Of a stretch of DNA of 64,000 bases, positions 20,957 through 32,232 are shown piece after piece (position 1 is the stretch's first letter; each line of letters begins with the position of its first letter). The DNA is from Adiantum capillus-veneris (taxonomy: Eukaryota > Streptophyta > Polypodiopsida > Polypodiales > Pteridaceae): positions 115,232,049 through 115,296,048 of the forward strand of contig CM043953.1 of assembly GCA_014529385.2 (NCBI GenBank), in the 5' to 3' direction. The notes beneath the pieces were generated by a model. It ran no database searches. It was not told where the DNA came from and saw only the letters and a program-made list of their open reading frames with translations. The translations under genes were made by a program, and so were the position numbers.

Positions 20957-21790
20957 TTATTGCTCATTTAAGTCATGTGCTGACTGTGACCCCATAAGAT
21001 CTGAAAGATGAAAATCTGATGTGCCCAATGAGTCGCTCACACTTGTGTCTCCTAAGTCCTGGTCTGGTAAAGGCCCATATCTTGGAACGTAAGCTGCCAA
21101 TTTTCTTTCTAAATCTCGATTGTTTGGGCGAGCACGTAGCATCTCAATAGTCTCTCCTTGGCTAGCCAACTCTGCGCCTTGAGTAGCTAATTGCTCAATC
21201 ACAACTGCTCTTCTTGTAAATATGTAAATTCTTTTTTGCACGGAGGTCCTTCTTCACTGGCTTCTCTAGCAGCCATCTTTTTTGTAAGATGGCCTTTACC
21301 AACTCCTGCTGTTGTAGGAATATCGTTCCAATCGACTTTGAGACGCAAAATGTAGTGGCAGTAACATTGTTGCACGAAGTAAATAGCCACTTGATTTTCG
21401 TTAGGAGGTGATCTTTATACTTTTATAAATCTAGATAAAAGATGTCTAGCTAACCCAACATGCTGCAGATTAGACACTTTCAATGGTGCAGATGCCTTCG
21501 CGGTGCCACTGATACAAAATAGTGTGCTGCGTACATAATGGTTGGGACAAAGCTGCCTGCATTGCTTGTAAGTCAAGGGCTCCCCTTGCCTTTTAGATTC
21601 ATCTTCTTGAGACGCAGCTAACGCCCTCAAATCACCTTGAGCAACCCAAATTTCTTCTTCTCTATAGATTTGTTGTACAAGTTGATGATTTTATAAAGGA
21701 TCTTCATTTACAAGCGGTGGGGGTGGAGGTGGGACTTGGTTATCTGGAGGTGGAGGTGGTACTTTGTTTTCTTCCATAGGAATAGCGTTC
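20957..21790 (-). pseudogene. Unrecognised broken ORF region in D1
   Basis: Minus-strand open segments at 21630-21415, 21390-21199 and 21241-20957 read like one protein split by stops or introns. It has a proline stretch (PPPPPP) near 21720-21770, then REEEIWVAQGD, a middle part with Cys and His residues, and a C-terminal possible coiled-coil (QLATQGAELASQGETIEMLR), ending acidic/Ser-rich. The layout recalls accessory proteins of plant DNA transposons, but no family was recognised and no transposase motif is visible. Confidence 0.35.
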
Positions 21791-21889
21791 TCCATCACTG
21801 CATTGTAAAAAATGATAACTTGAGCTCTTAGACACATTTCACTTCAATTGTTAAAATCAGCACATACCATTAAAAAATTTGATCATCAC

Positions 21890-22060
21890 ATACCCTTAAA
21901 ATACTTGATCATCACACTTGAAATAAAAGATTTGATCACCACACTTGAAATAAAATATTTGGAAATAAAAGACTTGATCACCACACTTGAAGTAAAAAAC
22001 TTGATCTCCACATTTGAAATAAAATACTTGTTCATCACACTTAACATCAAACAAAAAGAT
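21890..22060 (+). repeat. Short tandem repeat, about 30-bp unit
   Basis: Repeated ACTTGATCAYCACACTTGAA followed by ATAAAA-type sequence, about six degenerate copies, just left of the larger array at 22094. Confidence 0.75.
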
Positions 22061-22093
22061 GAAGCTATAACAAAATTTAACTCTTCTCTACAC

Positions 22094-22760
22094 TGCGACA
22101 CAGTGATCTACAACAACCAGAGAAAGAGAATCTATGAAACTTATTCCCTCACTGCAGTGTGACACGAAGGTCTGCACAGCCAGAGACAAGGAATCTAGTA
22201 TCCCTAACCTCTCTCTGCAGTGTGACACGATGGTCTACAACAACCAGAGATGAGGAATTTAATATTCTTAACCTCTCCGCAGTGTGATCCAAAAGTCTAC
22301 AACAACCAAAGACAAGGAATCTAGTATCCCTAACCTCTCTCTGCAGTGTGACCCAAAAGTCTACAATAGCCAAAGACGAGGAATCTAGTATTCCTAACCC
22401 CTCCCTGCAGTGCAACACAAGGTCTGCAATAGTTAGAGATGGGGTATCTAAATCACCTAACCTTCACCCTGTAGTGCGACACAAGGTCTGCAGCAGCCAA
22501 GGGCAAGGATTCTAAATATGAAACCTAAGCTACATTCTGCAGTGTGACCCGAAGGTCTACAGCAACCAAGAACGTAGAATCTAAATCCTAAACCCCCGCT
22601 GTAGTGTGTCCAAGGACTACACAACTAACGATGGCTAATTAATTCCGAACCCTCTCTGCAGTGCAACACGGTGGTCTGCACAGCCAGAGACGGGAATGTA
22701 AACCTGCAAATTGACTCTGAGGTGTGAGCAATGCTCTACAACAACAGAGTCAAAAAACTT
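22094..22760 (+). repeat. D1 right tandem array, about 62-bp unit, ten to eleven copies
   Basis: Each unit has CTGCAGTGTGACACRAWGGTC, then TACAACAACCAGAGA, then a GAATCTA line and CCTAACC. Starts lie near 22094, 22152, 22213, 22276, 22340, 22403, 22466, 22533, 22597, 22655 and 22707. The small minus-strand ORF at 22149-22418 only translates this array. Confidence 0.88.
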
Positions 22761-23062
22761 AAAAAAACCGTTAGAAAACTTTTAAAAAAAATGATAAAAT
22801 AATTACCTAAGTGTGCTGTCGAACTGTCAAAGACGATAGAAAAACAGCTCAAGTAGCTCTGGCAACTTTCCCACACCCTCTCACAAGCTCTCTCAGTCAC
22901 TAAATTTTGAAAATAAAATTTTGAGCAAAATGGCAAATCACCGCCGGCTTATATAGAAAAGATTTCGATCGAAAGAATTATTATACAGATATACCCCATT
23001 ATATAGATATACACTGTAAAATGGAGTAATAAACGTATAAATTTTATTATACGGCCGTATAA

Positions 23063-23233
23063 ATGAAACTTAGATGGTGTCTCTCAAGCACCAACTGGAT
23101 TAGTCATCCATTTTAGAATGATGTCGTAGGGTAAAAAGGGATCCCCTACCTGCTAAGAAAAATGGACTAATGACTATGCTTTACATTCCTTACCTCATAC
23201 TCAAGGATGACTATGATTTCAAGAGAGAGGTAA
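23063..23233 (+). other. G2 3' non-coding region, right part, with polypurine tract
   Basis: The gypsy text resumes after D1. AAGAGAGAGG at 23221-23230, then TAA, stands directly before the 3' LTR and is the polypurine tract. Confidence 0.65.
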
Positions 23234-24947
23234 TGTCATAAAATCTAATATCTAACTTTACCAAATGATTTTCTCATGTTAAACTGATCATTTAATATGG
23301 GAGATAAAAGGGGAACAAGAGTTAAAATATAGATATAGACCTATTTCAATAGGGGACCAAGAAGAGAGATGGTTGCATCTCAATAGGGGTCTAAATGGAG
23401 ATGGTTTACTAAAGATCTAAGTGCAACGAGTGCTTATTGACTTATCTCAAGAGGGGACCAAGAGAAGAGATGGTTGCATCTCAATATGGGTCCAAAAAGG
23501 AGATAGTCTACAAAAGAGCAATAAGCACTTAATGTAGCTTAAAAGACCTAGGGGTTAACTTCATTAAAGACCTCCAAAGGTTAGTGTTAAAAGTCCTTAG
23601 ACCTAAGACCTTTAGGTACTTAAACCTTATGCAAGCTAGGCCTGTGCTTGAGGTGCTTGTCGTGCTTAAGTTGACTAAGGTGCTTGAGGTGCTTGTCGTG
23701 CTTGATGACCAAGGTGTTTGAGGTGCCTGTCATGCTTGATGACCAAGGTGCTTGAGAAGCTTCAAGTCAAATAAGAACCCTACAAAGAACGGGGCAAGCC
23801 TTAAAGGTAGGGGCATGAGAGAGCGCGCACAGACACACACACTCAAGGCAAGCCCAAGAGTCAATAAGGACACATTTCAATCACCTACCCATGTTGCCCT
23901 CATATTGTGCTTGAATCCTATTGGATGGCATTGAGAAAGGTCCAATGAGAATTTAGTTTAATTATTTAATCTTTTAACTCTCACAAAAAGGGAGTAAGAA
24001 GGACCCTTGTCATATGCTACCCCTACTGCTTGTTTTGCAGGAGGCCTCTCATTGGCTACCCCGAAGTGGTCTAATGGGCTTGTAGGTAGTGTTATAGTCC
24101 CTCTCTCTCATGAATCCCATGCTCCACACACACTCTTATTGTGTGGGTGGTGATTGAAGTCATCTCCTTCTCCAAACCTGAGAAGGGAGATCTTACACAC
24201 ACAACTCTTGGCTATGGAATGCAAATCCAAGAAAGAGAAGCCCAAAGCATGATCATCATCTTCTCTAATCTTCATTAAAAATTGTATTATGCTATGCTAA
24301 AGATCTAAGAGTGATTATGTGTGAGGGGACTAGTTCTTTCTTGTAAAAATACTTCTCATGCTCTCTTCTTCCTCACTCCGTGCCAACTCTCCTCACCTTT
24401 CATGGTGTTTGAGGTCTTGAGATTGAAGCCGGCAATAAGTTAATGTTATTTTTTAAGTTCTTGTTGTTTACAAGTATGCTAATGGTGGTGCATGAAGCTT
24501 TCCATCTTCATGACACCCAAATGATTCAAGGAACACAAAGATTAGTGATGCTCATCACAAGTTCTTGATTGGTTTCAAGCATGTTAATTATTGTGTGAAG
24601 CAAGGTCTTGGTGCATAAAGCTCTCTGTCTTCATGGCACCAAATAGGTATTCAGAAACACAAAAGATCGTATTGTACCAAGTTTCTCCTCATGAGAAAAC
24701 CTGTAATACAAAAGCCTTTTGGAAGGGGGGCCGGCTCCAAGTAAATCCGATCCTCAATTGTTGTTAATTTATCTATCTCTCTCTCTTTTACAAGTTATTG
24801 GTCATGCCATGTTAATTAGGAAATGTCTTTTATGTTGCTCTCTCCATCCGAGCACTCTCTCTCTATCTACATGAAGGAAATTACTTAATGAAATGCTCAC
24901 AATGTTATTCTTCTTTTGCTAAAATCTAATAGGCCAATTCCATTACA
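23234..24947 (+). repeat. G2 3' LTR
   Basis: This 1714-bp LTR runs from TGTCATAAAATC to CCATTACA, matching 13421-15226 with many differences. The (CA)n tract is reduced to about 14 bp at 23831. The pair looks older than the T1 or T2 pairs. Confidence 0.9.
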
Positions 24948-25200
24948 ACAAGGTACACTTAATGGAATTCAAAGACCTTAAGGTTAGCTTCGTTAAAGTC
25001 TCCACAGGTTTGCATTAAAATCCTTTAGGCCTAGGATATTCAATGAAAGACTTTGGCCAACTTTAGGTAGTGGGAACCTATGCCAAGCTAGGTAAGGTGC
25101 TTATTGACTAAGCACCTTGAGGAGGTTAAAAAAAAAAGGAGGCCTACAAAGGAGGGAGTGAGACCCAAGAGTAGGGGATGTGCACCCAACTTTCCAAGAA
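24948..25200 (+). repeat. G3 5' LTR, second fragment
   Basis: The sequence continues where 13420 stopped: a TACACTTAATGGA line, AGACCTTAAGGTTAGCTTC, AGGCCTAGGA, as in S1 at about 11050-11140. Near 25130-25200 the LTR passes into gag-like sequence without a full LTR end or primer site, so a deletion joins them. Confidence 0.7.
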
Positions 25201-26060
25201 GAGAGAGCGCCTAAGAAGTCTCTTGGTGAGACTTCCAAAAGGGGACTCTCTATAGAGAGAGAAGTGGAGAATCCATACCAAGAGCTTCAACAACTACTTG
25301 AAGGTGCACCTTAAAAAAGGAGAGGTCATGCCTCACATAAAATGTCACCACCAATGGAGAGAGAGAGAGAAGTGAATTCTCAAATACTTCTATGAAAGAT
25401 GTGGTTCCACAAAGATGGTGAGCACAAAGGTCTTCAAATCCACCAAAGAGGAAGACGTGGCTCCACAAAGATGGTGGGAACAAAGGTCTTTAACTCCACC
25501 AAAAAGATCCCCACATAGTCCTTCCGTAGCCACCAAGCTAGGCATACAAAATTTTGAGATGGGAGATGCTATGAAGGTGAATGGAGCCTTCATTGGCCAA
25601 GATGCTTCAGTCACTCCCTTATATGGGAAGCTAAGGCTCCACATCCAAGGCTATGTGGACAAGGAGGACTTTTTCATCTCCCCTCCTAAACATGAGGATG
25701 TAATTTAGGGGCACCATGGTTCAATCGTATGGTTGCCTCTATAAAGTTCTTGAAAGGAGAATCTCTTTCAAGTTTAGGAAAAAGACATAGACATAGATGC
25801 AAAAGAGTCGGGTAACACCATACCCGTTCTAGGTGCTCAAGCTTTTGATAAATAAATAAAGAGTTCAAATTTTGCTGACATGATTTTTGTCAAAGACTCT
25901 TTGAATGGTGTTAATAATACACAAGTAAATGCAAGAGGAATGCATGAGGATTTATAGTTGTCTAAATTTCTTAATCAATTTCAATATGTTTATTATTGAT
26001 GAGATCCCCAGAGAATTACGTCCAAAACAAGGGGATGATGACCATGTAATAGAGCCCCTA
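25201..26060 (+). pseudogene. G3 gag and protease remnants
   Basis: It aligns with the G2 gag start at 15749-15930 (shared words around CCACAAAGATGRYG and AAGAGGAAGA). A short internal duplication GTGGYTCCACAAAGATGGTG lies at 25401 and 25459. ORF 25415-25708 is the longest open piece. Protease-like text at 25790-26050 is heavily broken. Confidence 0.6.
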
Positions 26061-27112
26061 CCAGGTAGTTAACGGCCTAATAAACCTCCTTACAGAGTTT
26101 CACAAGCTCAACAAGAAGATATTATGAGGCAAGTGAATGAATCGGTAAAAAAAAACAATGGTGAGGCCTAGCTCCTCTCCATTTTGCTCACTAGTTCTTT
26201 AGTGCAAAAGAAAGACGGCACCTATCACATGTGTGCGGCTATAGAGCACTAAATAGGATTACAATCAATAATAGGTTCCTATGCTTCTAGTTAAAGATCT
26301 ATTTGAAAAGTTGCAAGGGTCGACTCATTTTAGTAAGAGAGACCCTTAAAGTGGCTATCATCAAATAAGGATAGTCAATGAAGATATTGTAAAGACCACC
26401 TTTTGCACTACATTTGGTCTTTATGAATATCTTATTATGCCTTTTGGCTTAACTAATGCTATAGCCAATTGTATGATGGAGTGTTTTTCAACAATGTAAT
26501 CATCTACTTTAAATCTTTTGAAAAACACAAGAAACACTTACAGGTAATTTTTCAAGCATTGAGAGATAACAAACATTTTGTTAATAAAAATAAAATTGAT
26601 TTTTTAAAACAAAAAGTTCAATATTTAGGTCATATTATCTCCAATTCTGGTATTTGTATGGATCAACAAAGCTGGAGGTAATGAAAGAATGGGCTAATCC
26701 AATTTACATGAATCAAAAAGCGTCATTGGTATATGTGCATACTATAGACGCTTCATAAAAGACTTCTTTTTAATTGTTGGTCCACTATACAACTTGATAA
26801 AAAATAAAGTTAAGTATATATGGACTCAAAAGAAGCAAGAAGCTTTTAAAACACTATAACAAAAGCTTATCTCTCAACCTGTGCTTGTATTGCCAGATCT
26901 CACAAATCCTTTTGAGGTTTAGTGTGTTGTTTGTGGAAATTGCCTTGAAGCAGTTTTGCTTCAAGAAGGGCATGGGATAGCATATGAGAGTAAAAGACTT
27001 AGCTCAAATGAGCAAGTTTTGAGCATATATGAAAAAGTGCTATTAGCTGTTCTTCATGCCCTAGACTCATGGAAACATTATCTCTTCGGGACTCCATGCA
27101 TCCTACAAATGG
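26061..27112 (+). pseudogene. G3 reverse transcriptase and first part of RNase H
   Basis: Recognisable parts: the N-terminal region with EEDIMRQVNE-like text at about 26115; VQKKDGTYHMC at about 26200; and at 26469-26681 the palm region, where the active-site pair reads NN (FFNNVIIY) instead of DD, followed by KHKKHLQVIFQ and YLGHIIS. From about 26880 RNase H begins. ORF 26956-27159 has AYESKRLSSNEQ, EKVLLAVLHALDSWKHYLFG and ILQ, after which the text is cut by L1. RNase H resumes at 44199. It has several stops and cannot be active. Confidence 0.85.
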
Positions 27113-29242
27113 TATCGTGTTGTGGTGCGTTCACGCAAAACAATATGCTCAAGCATTGAATTTATCATGATTTGGTTTATATATATGAAGGACCATTACC
27201 ATTGTATTTCAAGAATATACTACCATGGTTAAAATGTATGATAAAAATGGTGTACTTCAAAGAGCAAACATTGAGCTCTTGGTGCCCACTTAACAAAAAT
27301 CTTGGAGTCTTGATGGTTTGAGTTAAGAAAGAAGCATTTTTACCTGCTAGTATTGTAGCATGTATGCCAAATGTGGTGTACTTCAATATTAATGGCACTT
27401 AGTGCACATCCCCACCCTCAAGAGGCATGAAGGTAAGTTGAAGGCAAGGCCAGAAGCATGGGAGAAGTTTTTGCTGCTGATAGCCGTTTTTCGGCTTTCC
27501 ATAATTGCCATAGTAAGCTACCTCACCCTATCAAATCACTCAAACATTTTGGTTATCCCTACCATTTCACTGTACATAGGCGTGTGTGAGTTAGGGGACT
27601 TTTCCCATATCTTCTTAAAAACCCTCAGCTCGCTAGTCACTGGGCTAGTTGAGCCAAAAAAATAAATAAAATCAAAAAATAAAATATATTATGGCCCATT
27701 TGTGTGTAAATATTTCATTGTATATAGGGCCTAAATAAAAGGATTTTTCATAATTATTTTGGTATTTATTTAAATATTTCCACCTATGGTGTGTTATTTA
27801 TGCTATGTACATTGACTCACCATTACCATATTTTTTCTTACCATTTTGCATACTCTTTATTCCATATAAAAATAATTTCATGCAAGCTTCTCTTATTTTT
27901 GGTGTAACTCCATCCCAAGAAAAATCCAAAAAAACTAGTTTTATTTATGTGTATATTTTTTCACTATTGTGATTTTTCCTTCCTACATCTATTCTCTTTT
28001 ACTCTCATAAATTAGAACACCAAAAATATTCATCTTTTTATGGTAGAGTTATAATGAGAGAGATTTATTTTGACCCCTTTATATTTTTTCCACCTATATT
28101 ATTTATATTTGACATGTACATATTTTTTTAGACACCTCAATATTTCATTTTCTTAGTTGTACTATTCACTTATATCATGATCTCAACAATATCTTCAATT
28201 ATAGACCTACCAAATAAGGTCAAGGGTATGTGGCATGCATGCATGCACCATGGGGAGCTCACTCTTGGAGGTATTCAAAAGAATCATGCAAAGAAGGACC
28301 TCACAAGGACCTTGTGTAGTGGAAAAAACAGTCGGTTTTGCTGAATTTTTAAAGATCACATACTCCCCAAATTTGAAAAGGTGTTACAAACAAAAGTTGT
28401 AGCTCGTGAGCTGAAATTTCACCTCAAATTTTTTCATATTTTTTTGAGCTACGAGCTGTGAGCTATGATTTTATTGGTGGACCCCAGTTTGCCCATGCTA
28501 TGCAGCCACACTCCCTCTTCCACTTTATCATTTTTCTCTTTCACACACACTCCTCCCTCTCCTTCCCACTCCCAAACCTGCAACTCCCATGTCCTAATTC
28601 ACCCTTTTCACCATTTCCACATCTCTCACACCTCCATAGCCTTCATCCTCCATTTCTACACCATATGTGTCCCCCTTTCTCTCTACATATATGTCCATAT
28701 TAGCATACTCTCTTCAGCTTTGTAAAGAACTTCAAGAAATCAGAAAAAATCCAAGGATAACCTCTGCAAATGAAGGATTTTATCATGAATTTTCCAAGGT
28801 TTGAAGATAACATAGCTTCATCGACACGCGCTGCTTCGCCATGCTGACTGCTTCTTCTTCCAGTGCTGTAAAGAGGTGAATGTCAACTTCTCCAAAGCTT
28901 CAACCTCTCTTTACAAGCTCATCCCTTCTCTAACTTTTCTCATCATATATCTCACCATTTGGTGAATGATTTTGTAAATATGTTTTAGTGATAATTACTA
29001 ACTACTAACCACTAACCTTATTGTAAAATGCACCCTCTACTAGAGTAGGCACTCCCAAATTATTCACTCAATCCTCTCTCCTATCATCCTCAATAATTCT
29101 CTTCCCTTGAGCCCACATCCATGTGACTCAAAGGACAAGAGAGACCCACCCTCATTAAAAAAATAAAAATAAAAAATGCATAATCTTTTATTCCTTCAAA
29201 TAAACTTGATTAGGCCTAATCCTAATCGGGGCTTCTAAAACC

Positions 29243-29250
29243 TATAAATA
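29243..29250 (+). promoter_or_regulatory. S2 TATA box
   Basis: TATAAATA in CCTATAAATAGAGCCC, about 840 bp before the LTR end, followed by pyrimidine-rich sequence. It is a likely former retrotransposon promoter. Confidence 0.55.
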
Positions 29251-29915
29251 GAGCCCTTCTCTCCCTTGTAAATCATCACATGATCACACTACACCACACC
29301 ATTCTCAACACATAACACACCACTCTTCAAGCCTAGTTGTGTAGAGTGTGTGCATTGTGAGTGCTCTATTCCATCACTACACATAGGTGCATGGAGAAGC
29401 TTGAAGTTAGTTATGCCATCTAGAGGAGTGGAGTGATACTATACTCTGCAATCACACTTGTAGCCTACTCTTGTCCATAAATAAGATTCATAGTTTTGGG
29501 TGCAATTGTATGCTCCAACTACGACTCTTCTCTCCAAATTGACTTCATAAGTTGGCTCATCAGGTGGTTGAAGGTATGTTTTCCTTGAAGTTTGTTGTGC
29601 CATTTCATGCTTGGTGGTTCGAGGGCTTGTTGAATTGTTTGCCAAAACTTTCAATTGTAAGAGGGTGCTCGGTGAGAGGGCTCCCGTGACCCTAAGACAA
29701 TTTGGGTATTGGCAACAAGGTCAAGTTTTGTATTGTCTCTCTATTTCTCATCAAGCTTTGTGTGCATCTAGTCTTTAAGGCTAAGACTGCGTTGCTCAAG
29801 TTGATTTGTGCGCTTTACCTCTCTCTGGCGTGGTGAATGTTTGTGTTTGGTGTGTGTGGCTATCTTGCATTACCCTCTCTTTGTGCGTTTGAGTACAAGG
29901 AGATATCATGTGCGT

Positions 29916-30056
29916 CCTAGTTCGCATCTACAACTAGGTGGTGCCCCTTTTCTTGTTTGGTTTCGGGTTGTGGGTTGTTGTTGTCTCTGATTGTGCTTGC
30001 CCCAGCCCCAATTGAGCAGCACGGGATCCTCGAAGGGTGTTTAGAGGCCACTCTTC
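29916..30056 (+). promoter_or_regulatory. S2 U5 hairpins with TGGTGCCCC and TAGAGGC boxes
   Basis: CCTAGTT (29916-29922) pairs with AACTAGG (29932-29938), followed at once by TGGTGCCCC. A second hairpin pairs GAAGGGT (30032-30038) with ACTCTTC (30050-30056, one G-T pair) around an 11-base loop GTTTAGAGGCC. T2 has the same two structures with different stem bases. Confidence 0.55.
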
Positions 30057-31019
30057 TTGTTGCTCGCCCTAGACCGCCTCACTGCCTTGAGGAGCTTGGA
30101 AGCTCTCACAAATAGAATGAAGTTTGGTGGAGAATGTGGAGTTTGGGAACTTTGGGAAATTATATGGTGCAAGAAGAAGTGAGGGATTTATCCCACATGG
30201 GGAGGAGTACAAAGGTTTGGAGGGGTATATATATCAAAGGAGGAAGGGCTCATTGGTATCAAGTGGTGAGGCTCTCTCTTGGCTTGTGGGCTTGTGGGGG
30301 GTTCTTGAGGAGCCATGGGTGGCCTCTGTCCAAGATTGTGGCATGTGGGCAACTAAGTGTGTACATGGGGGGGTGGCGCCCTGCCTTAAGCTGGAAGGTG
30401 GTCCCATCGTCCAAGCCCTTTGGTCTTTATAAAGAGGTTTTCTTTTTATAAAGATAAGGCAAGGAAAGAACTAGGAGGGGTAGTCACAGCACCGTGACTG
30501 CCCCTCCCCTCAACTTGGCATGTAAAATATAGTCTAAGGCTATATATAGGGAGAGAAAAAAGCAAGGGATGGTAGGAGGAGAGCCTTGGAGACCAAGGCA
30601 AGTTTTTCAGATGCATTGGGAAGTGAAGGGGGGGCGCGGGAAGGGTTCTTCTTCTTCTTTGATTTGGGAAGATAGAGGATAAAAAAAGCTTCAAGAACAC
30701 GAGACGTCAAAGGTTACTATACCCTTGGCTATGATGCACGTGCACATGGAAGGCAACACTTTTTGAGTTTTAAGGTCTCTGAAAGTCAATTTTAGCATAA
30801 GCAAGGTCACCTACATGGTTTTGGTATGCTTCAGACTCATTGGCGTAGGCAATTTCAGCAAATTCTTGTCAAATAACTGTTGTTAAAGCATGCAAAGGTG
30901 TTTAAGATCTCTTGTATGACTCTACTAAGCCATTAACTGCCTTCTTTGTATTTATCAATCTAATTAAGAATTTTACTACTTAATCTGCTTTTCTAAGCAT
31001 CTTTTCTCTCAATTAATTT

Positions 31020-31021
<2 letters not shown>

Positions 31022-31092
<71 letters not shown>
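31022..31092 (+). repeat. (CT)n microsatellite in L1 5' LTR
   Basis: A dinucleotide run of about 70 bp close to the LTR end. The Arg-Glu-rich minus-strand ORF over it is an artefact. Confidence 0.95.
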
Positions 31093-31094
<2 letters not shown>

Positions 31095-31165
31095 ACCCTC
31101 CCACAACCAAAGACCCTGTGCCTTCCCAGCTCATGTCTCGCACACAAATCCCCCGCCGACATCTT

Positions 31166-31180
31166 TGGTGAACCCGATGC
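31166..31180 (+). promoter_or_regulatory. L1 candidate primer binding site
   Basis: TGGTGAACCCGATGC starts 4 bases after the LTR end, in the same position as the TGGYGCCCCC sites of T1 and T2. The matching tRNA is not identified. The middle LTR copy has lost this site by deletion. Confidence 0.45.
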
Positions 31181-31268
31181 AAAACGATCCGGGGTGGGAG
31201 GAGCAGATGGAGATCCCAAATAGATAGAAAAATTAATGAAAGAATCATTCATCCTAGATTTTTCAAAG

Positions 31269-31462
31269 TGAAGGAGTACGAGCGGAAGTGCGACGCGAGA
31301 GAGAGAGTGCGAGAAGAAGAGCACGACGATATGGTGAACTCTCTCTACTGTAATGTGTAGAGCATAGTGAGTTCTTATTAGGTTTTTACAAAAGAATATG
31401 TGTACATACCTGGCGGCCCGCCCACTTACCTGGGCGACCACATTGGGCTTTATACCCCAACA
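31269..31462 (-). repeat. C1 3' LTR
   Basis: 194 bp; in element orientation it runs TGTTGGGGTATAAAGCC to ACTCCTTCA. GTATAAAG lies only about 8 bases into the LTR and may be a TATA box. The polypurine tract AAGTGGGAGGT is next to it at 31463-31473. Confidence 0.95.
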
Positions 31463-31551
31463 ACCTCCCACTTAAAGTCCGATGTGGTACTTTAAGTGTG
31501 AGAGAAGCTACTATACAAGCTAATATACAAGAGATGTAGAGAAGTGATGTA

Positions 31552-32217
31552 CTACCCTACACCTAACTGCTTGCAAACATGCGCAAAGCTCTCTGAGGGA
31601 AGTCCTTTTATAAGTAGATCAGCAGGATTTTCTGTGGTGTGAACTTTGACCAGCTGAAGTTGCTTATCCTCGAGCATTTCCCTGATGAAATGATACTTCA
31701 CATCCACATGCTTTGTCTTTGAGTGATAAACTGGATTGCGAGCCAATTGTATAGCACTTTGACTATCACAATATAACACAGGCATCTCTTCTTTGATTCC
31801 CAAGTCTGTTACTAGTCGATTAAGCCAAATTGATTCTTTGCATGCCTCTGATGCTGCAACATATTCAGCCTCTGTAGTAGACTGAGTAACACAATCTTGT
31901 AATCTAGAACGCCATGATACTGCTCCACCAGCCAATGTAAAGACATACCCTGACGTAGACCTTCGGTTGTCTAAGTCACCTGCATAATCTGAGTCTGTAA
32001 AACCCTTTACACTTAGTTCCTGACTCCCATAGCATATACACATACTCTTTGTAGCTTTCAGGTATCTCAATATTCCTTTCACTGCCTCCCAATGTTTCTT
32101 GCTTGGGTTTGACATGTATCGACTTACTACTCCCACTACAAATGCAATGTCTGGGCGAGTAGCAATCATTGCATACATCAAACTACCCACTGTAGACGCA
32201 TATGGAATCTTATCCAT
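31552..32217 (-). pseudogene. C1 RNase H domain
   Basis: This is the C-terminal part of copia pol, from YASTVGSLMYAMIATRPDIA to the end. It has the RNase H lines GFTDSDYAGDLDNRRSTSG, STTEAEYVAASEACKE and YCDSQSAIQLARNPVYHSKT, with the expected acidic residues (D, E, D) and HVDVKYHFIRE. It degrades the RNA strand of the RNA/DNA hybrid. It is separated from the RT frame by one TAG at about 32233, hence called broken, though the domain itself is well kept. It ends about 90 bp before the LTR. Confidence 0.9.
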
Positions 32218-32232
32218 TTCAGCCTGTTCTTC

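Larger units (their letters stand above)
19321..23062 (+). mobile_element. D1: putative DNA-transposon-like insert
   Basis: This segment is foreign to the gypsy element around it. Its ends are imperfect inverted repeats: left TTATATGGTATACGTATAAT, right (reverse complement) TTATACGGCCGTATAAT. No clear target duplication was found. Inside it are a tandem array near each end (19761-20040 and 22094-22760), foldback repeats (20055-20580), a palindrome (20605-20651) and a decayed minus-strand ORF region (20957-21790). Terminal inverted repeats with subterminal arrays fit a class II transposon, but no transposase was recognised. Exact borders are uncertain. Confidence 0.45.
13421..24947 (+). mobile_element. 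G2: degraded gypsy (chromovirus-like) retrotransposon
   Basis: The LTRs are 13421-15226 and 23234-24947. It has an initiator-Met-like primer site, gag with a CCHC knuckle, remnants of all pol domains, and a polypurine tract before the 3' LTR. Pol carries many stops and a large deletion in reverse transcriptase. Insert D1 sits in its 3' non-coding part. Flanks are GAAAG (13416-13420) and ACAAG (24948-24952), a decayed duplication at best. It lies inside an LTR of its own family (G3). Confidence 0.85.
27478..30081 (+). mobile_element. S2: solo LTR, 2.6 kb, related to T2
   Basis: A single LTR from TGATAGCCG to CCGCCTCA, flanked by exact CTGC at 27474-27477 and 30082-30085. The empty site is seen at about 40110 in the sister L1 LTR (TTTTTGCTGCCTTGAGG). 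Its right end shares the order hairpin, TGGTGCCCC (29939-29947) and TAGAGGC (30042-30048) with the T2 LTR. A TATA box TATAAATA is at 29243-29250. It contains no coding sequence; small ORFs such as 28458-28703 are pyrimidine-rich shadow. Confidence 0.9.
27113..31161 (+). repeat. L1 5' LTR (split by solo LTR S2)
   Basis: It aligns with 39754-40625: GTTGTGGTGC near the start, a TATATATGAAGGACCATTACC line, GAAGTTTGGTGGAGAA, GGGATTTATYCCACATGGGG and TATATATAGGGAGA. The end CCGCCGACA at 31153-31161 matches the 3' LTR end CCCCTGACA at 44190-44198. Net length is about 1440 bp after removing S2. The expected TGTC start reads TATC. Confidence 0.75.

Noticed and set aside
22094-22760. Regular 62-bp array that might look like a CRISPR array
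   Set aside because: Whole units repeat with drift and there are no unique spacers between exact repeats. This is a plant transposon array.
27350-27400. MYAKCGVL-like reading in the L1 5' LTR, similar to the PPR-like line at 43429
   Set aside because: Only a few codons fit, the sister LTR at about 40000 has lost it, and no second PPR line is nearby. It may be chance, which also lowers confidence in the 43330 call.
28458-28725. Ser/Phe/Pro/His-rich ORFs in S2
   Set aside because: Pyrimidine-rich LTR sequence; overlapping frames are equally open.
31013-31471. Minus-strand ORF of 152 codons with long Arg-Glu repeats
   Set aside because: It translates the (CT)n microsatellite and the C1 LTR border; there is no gene signal.
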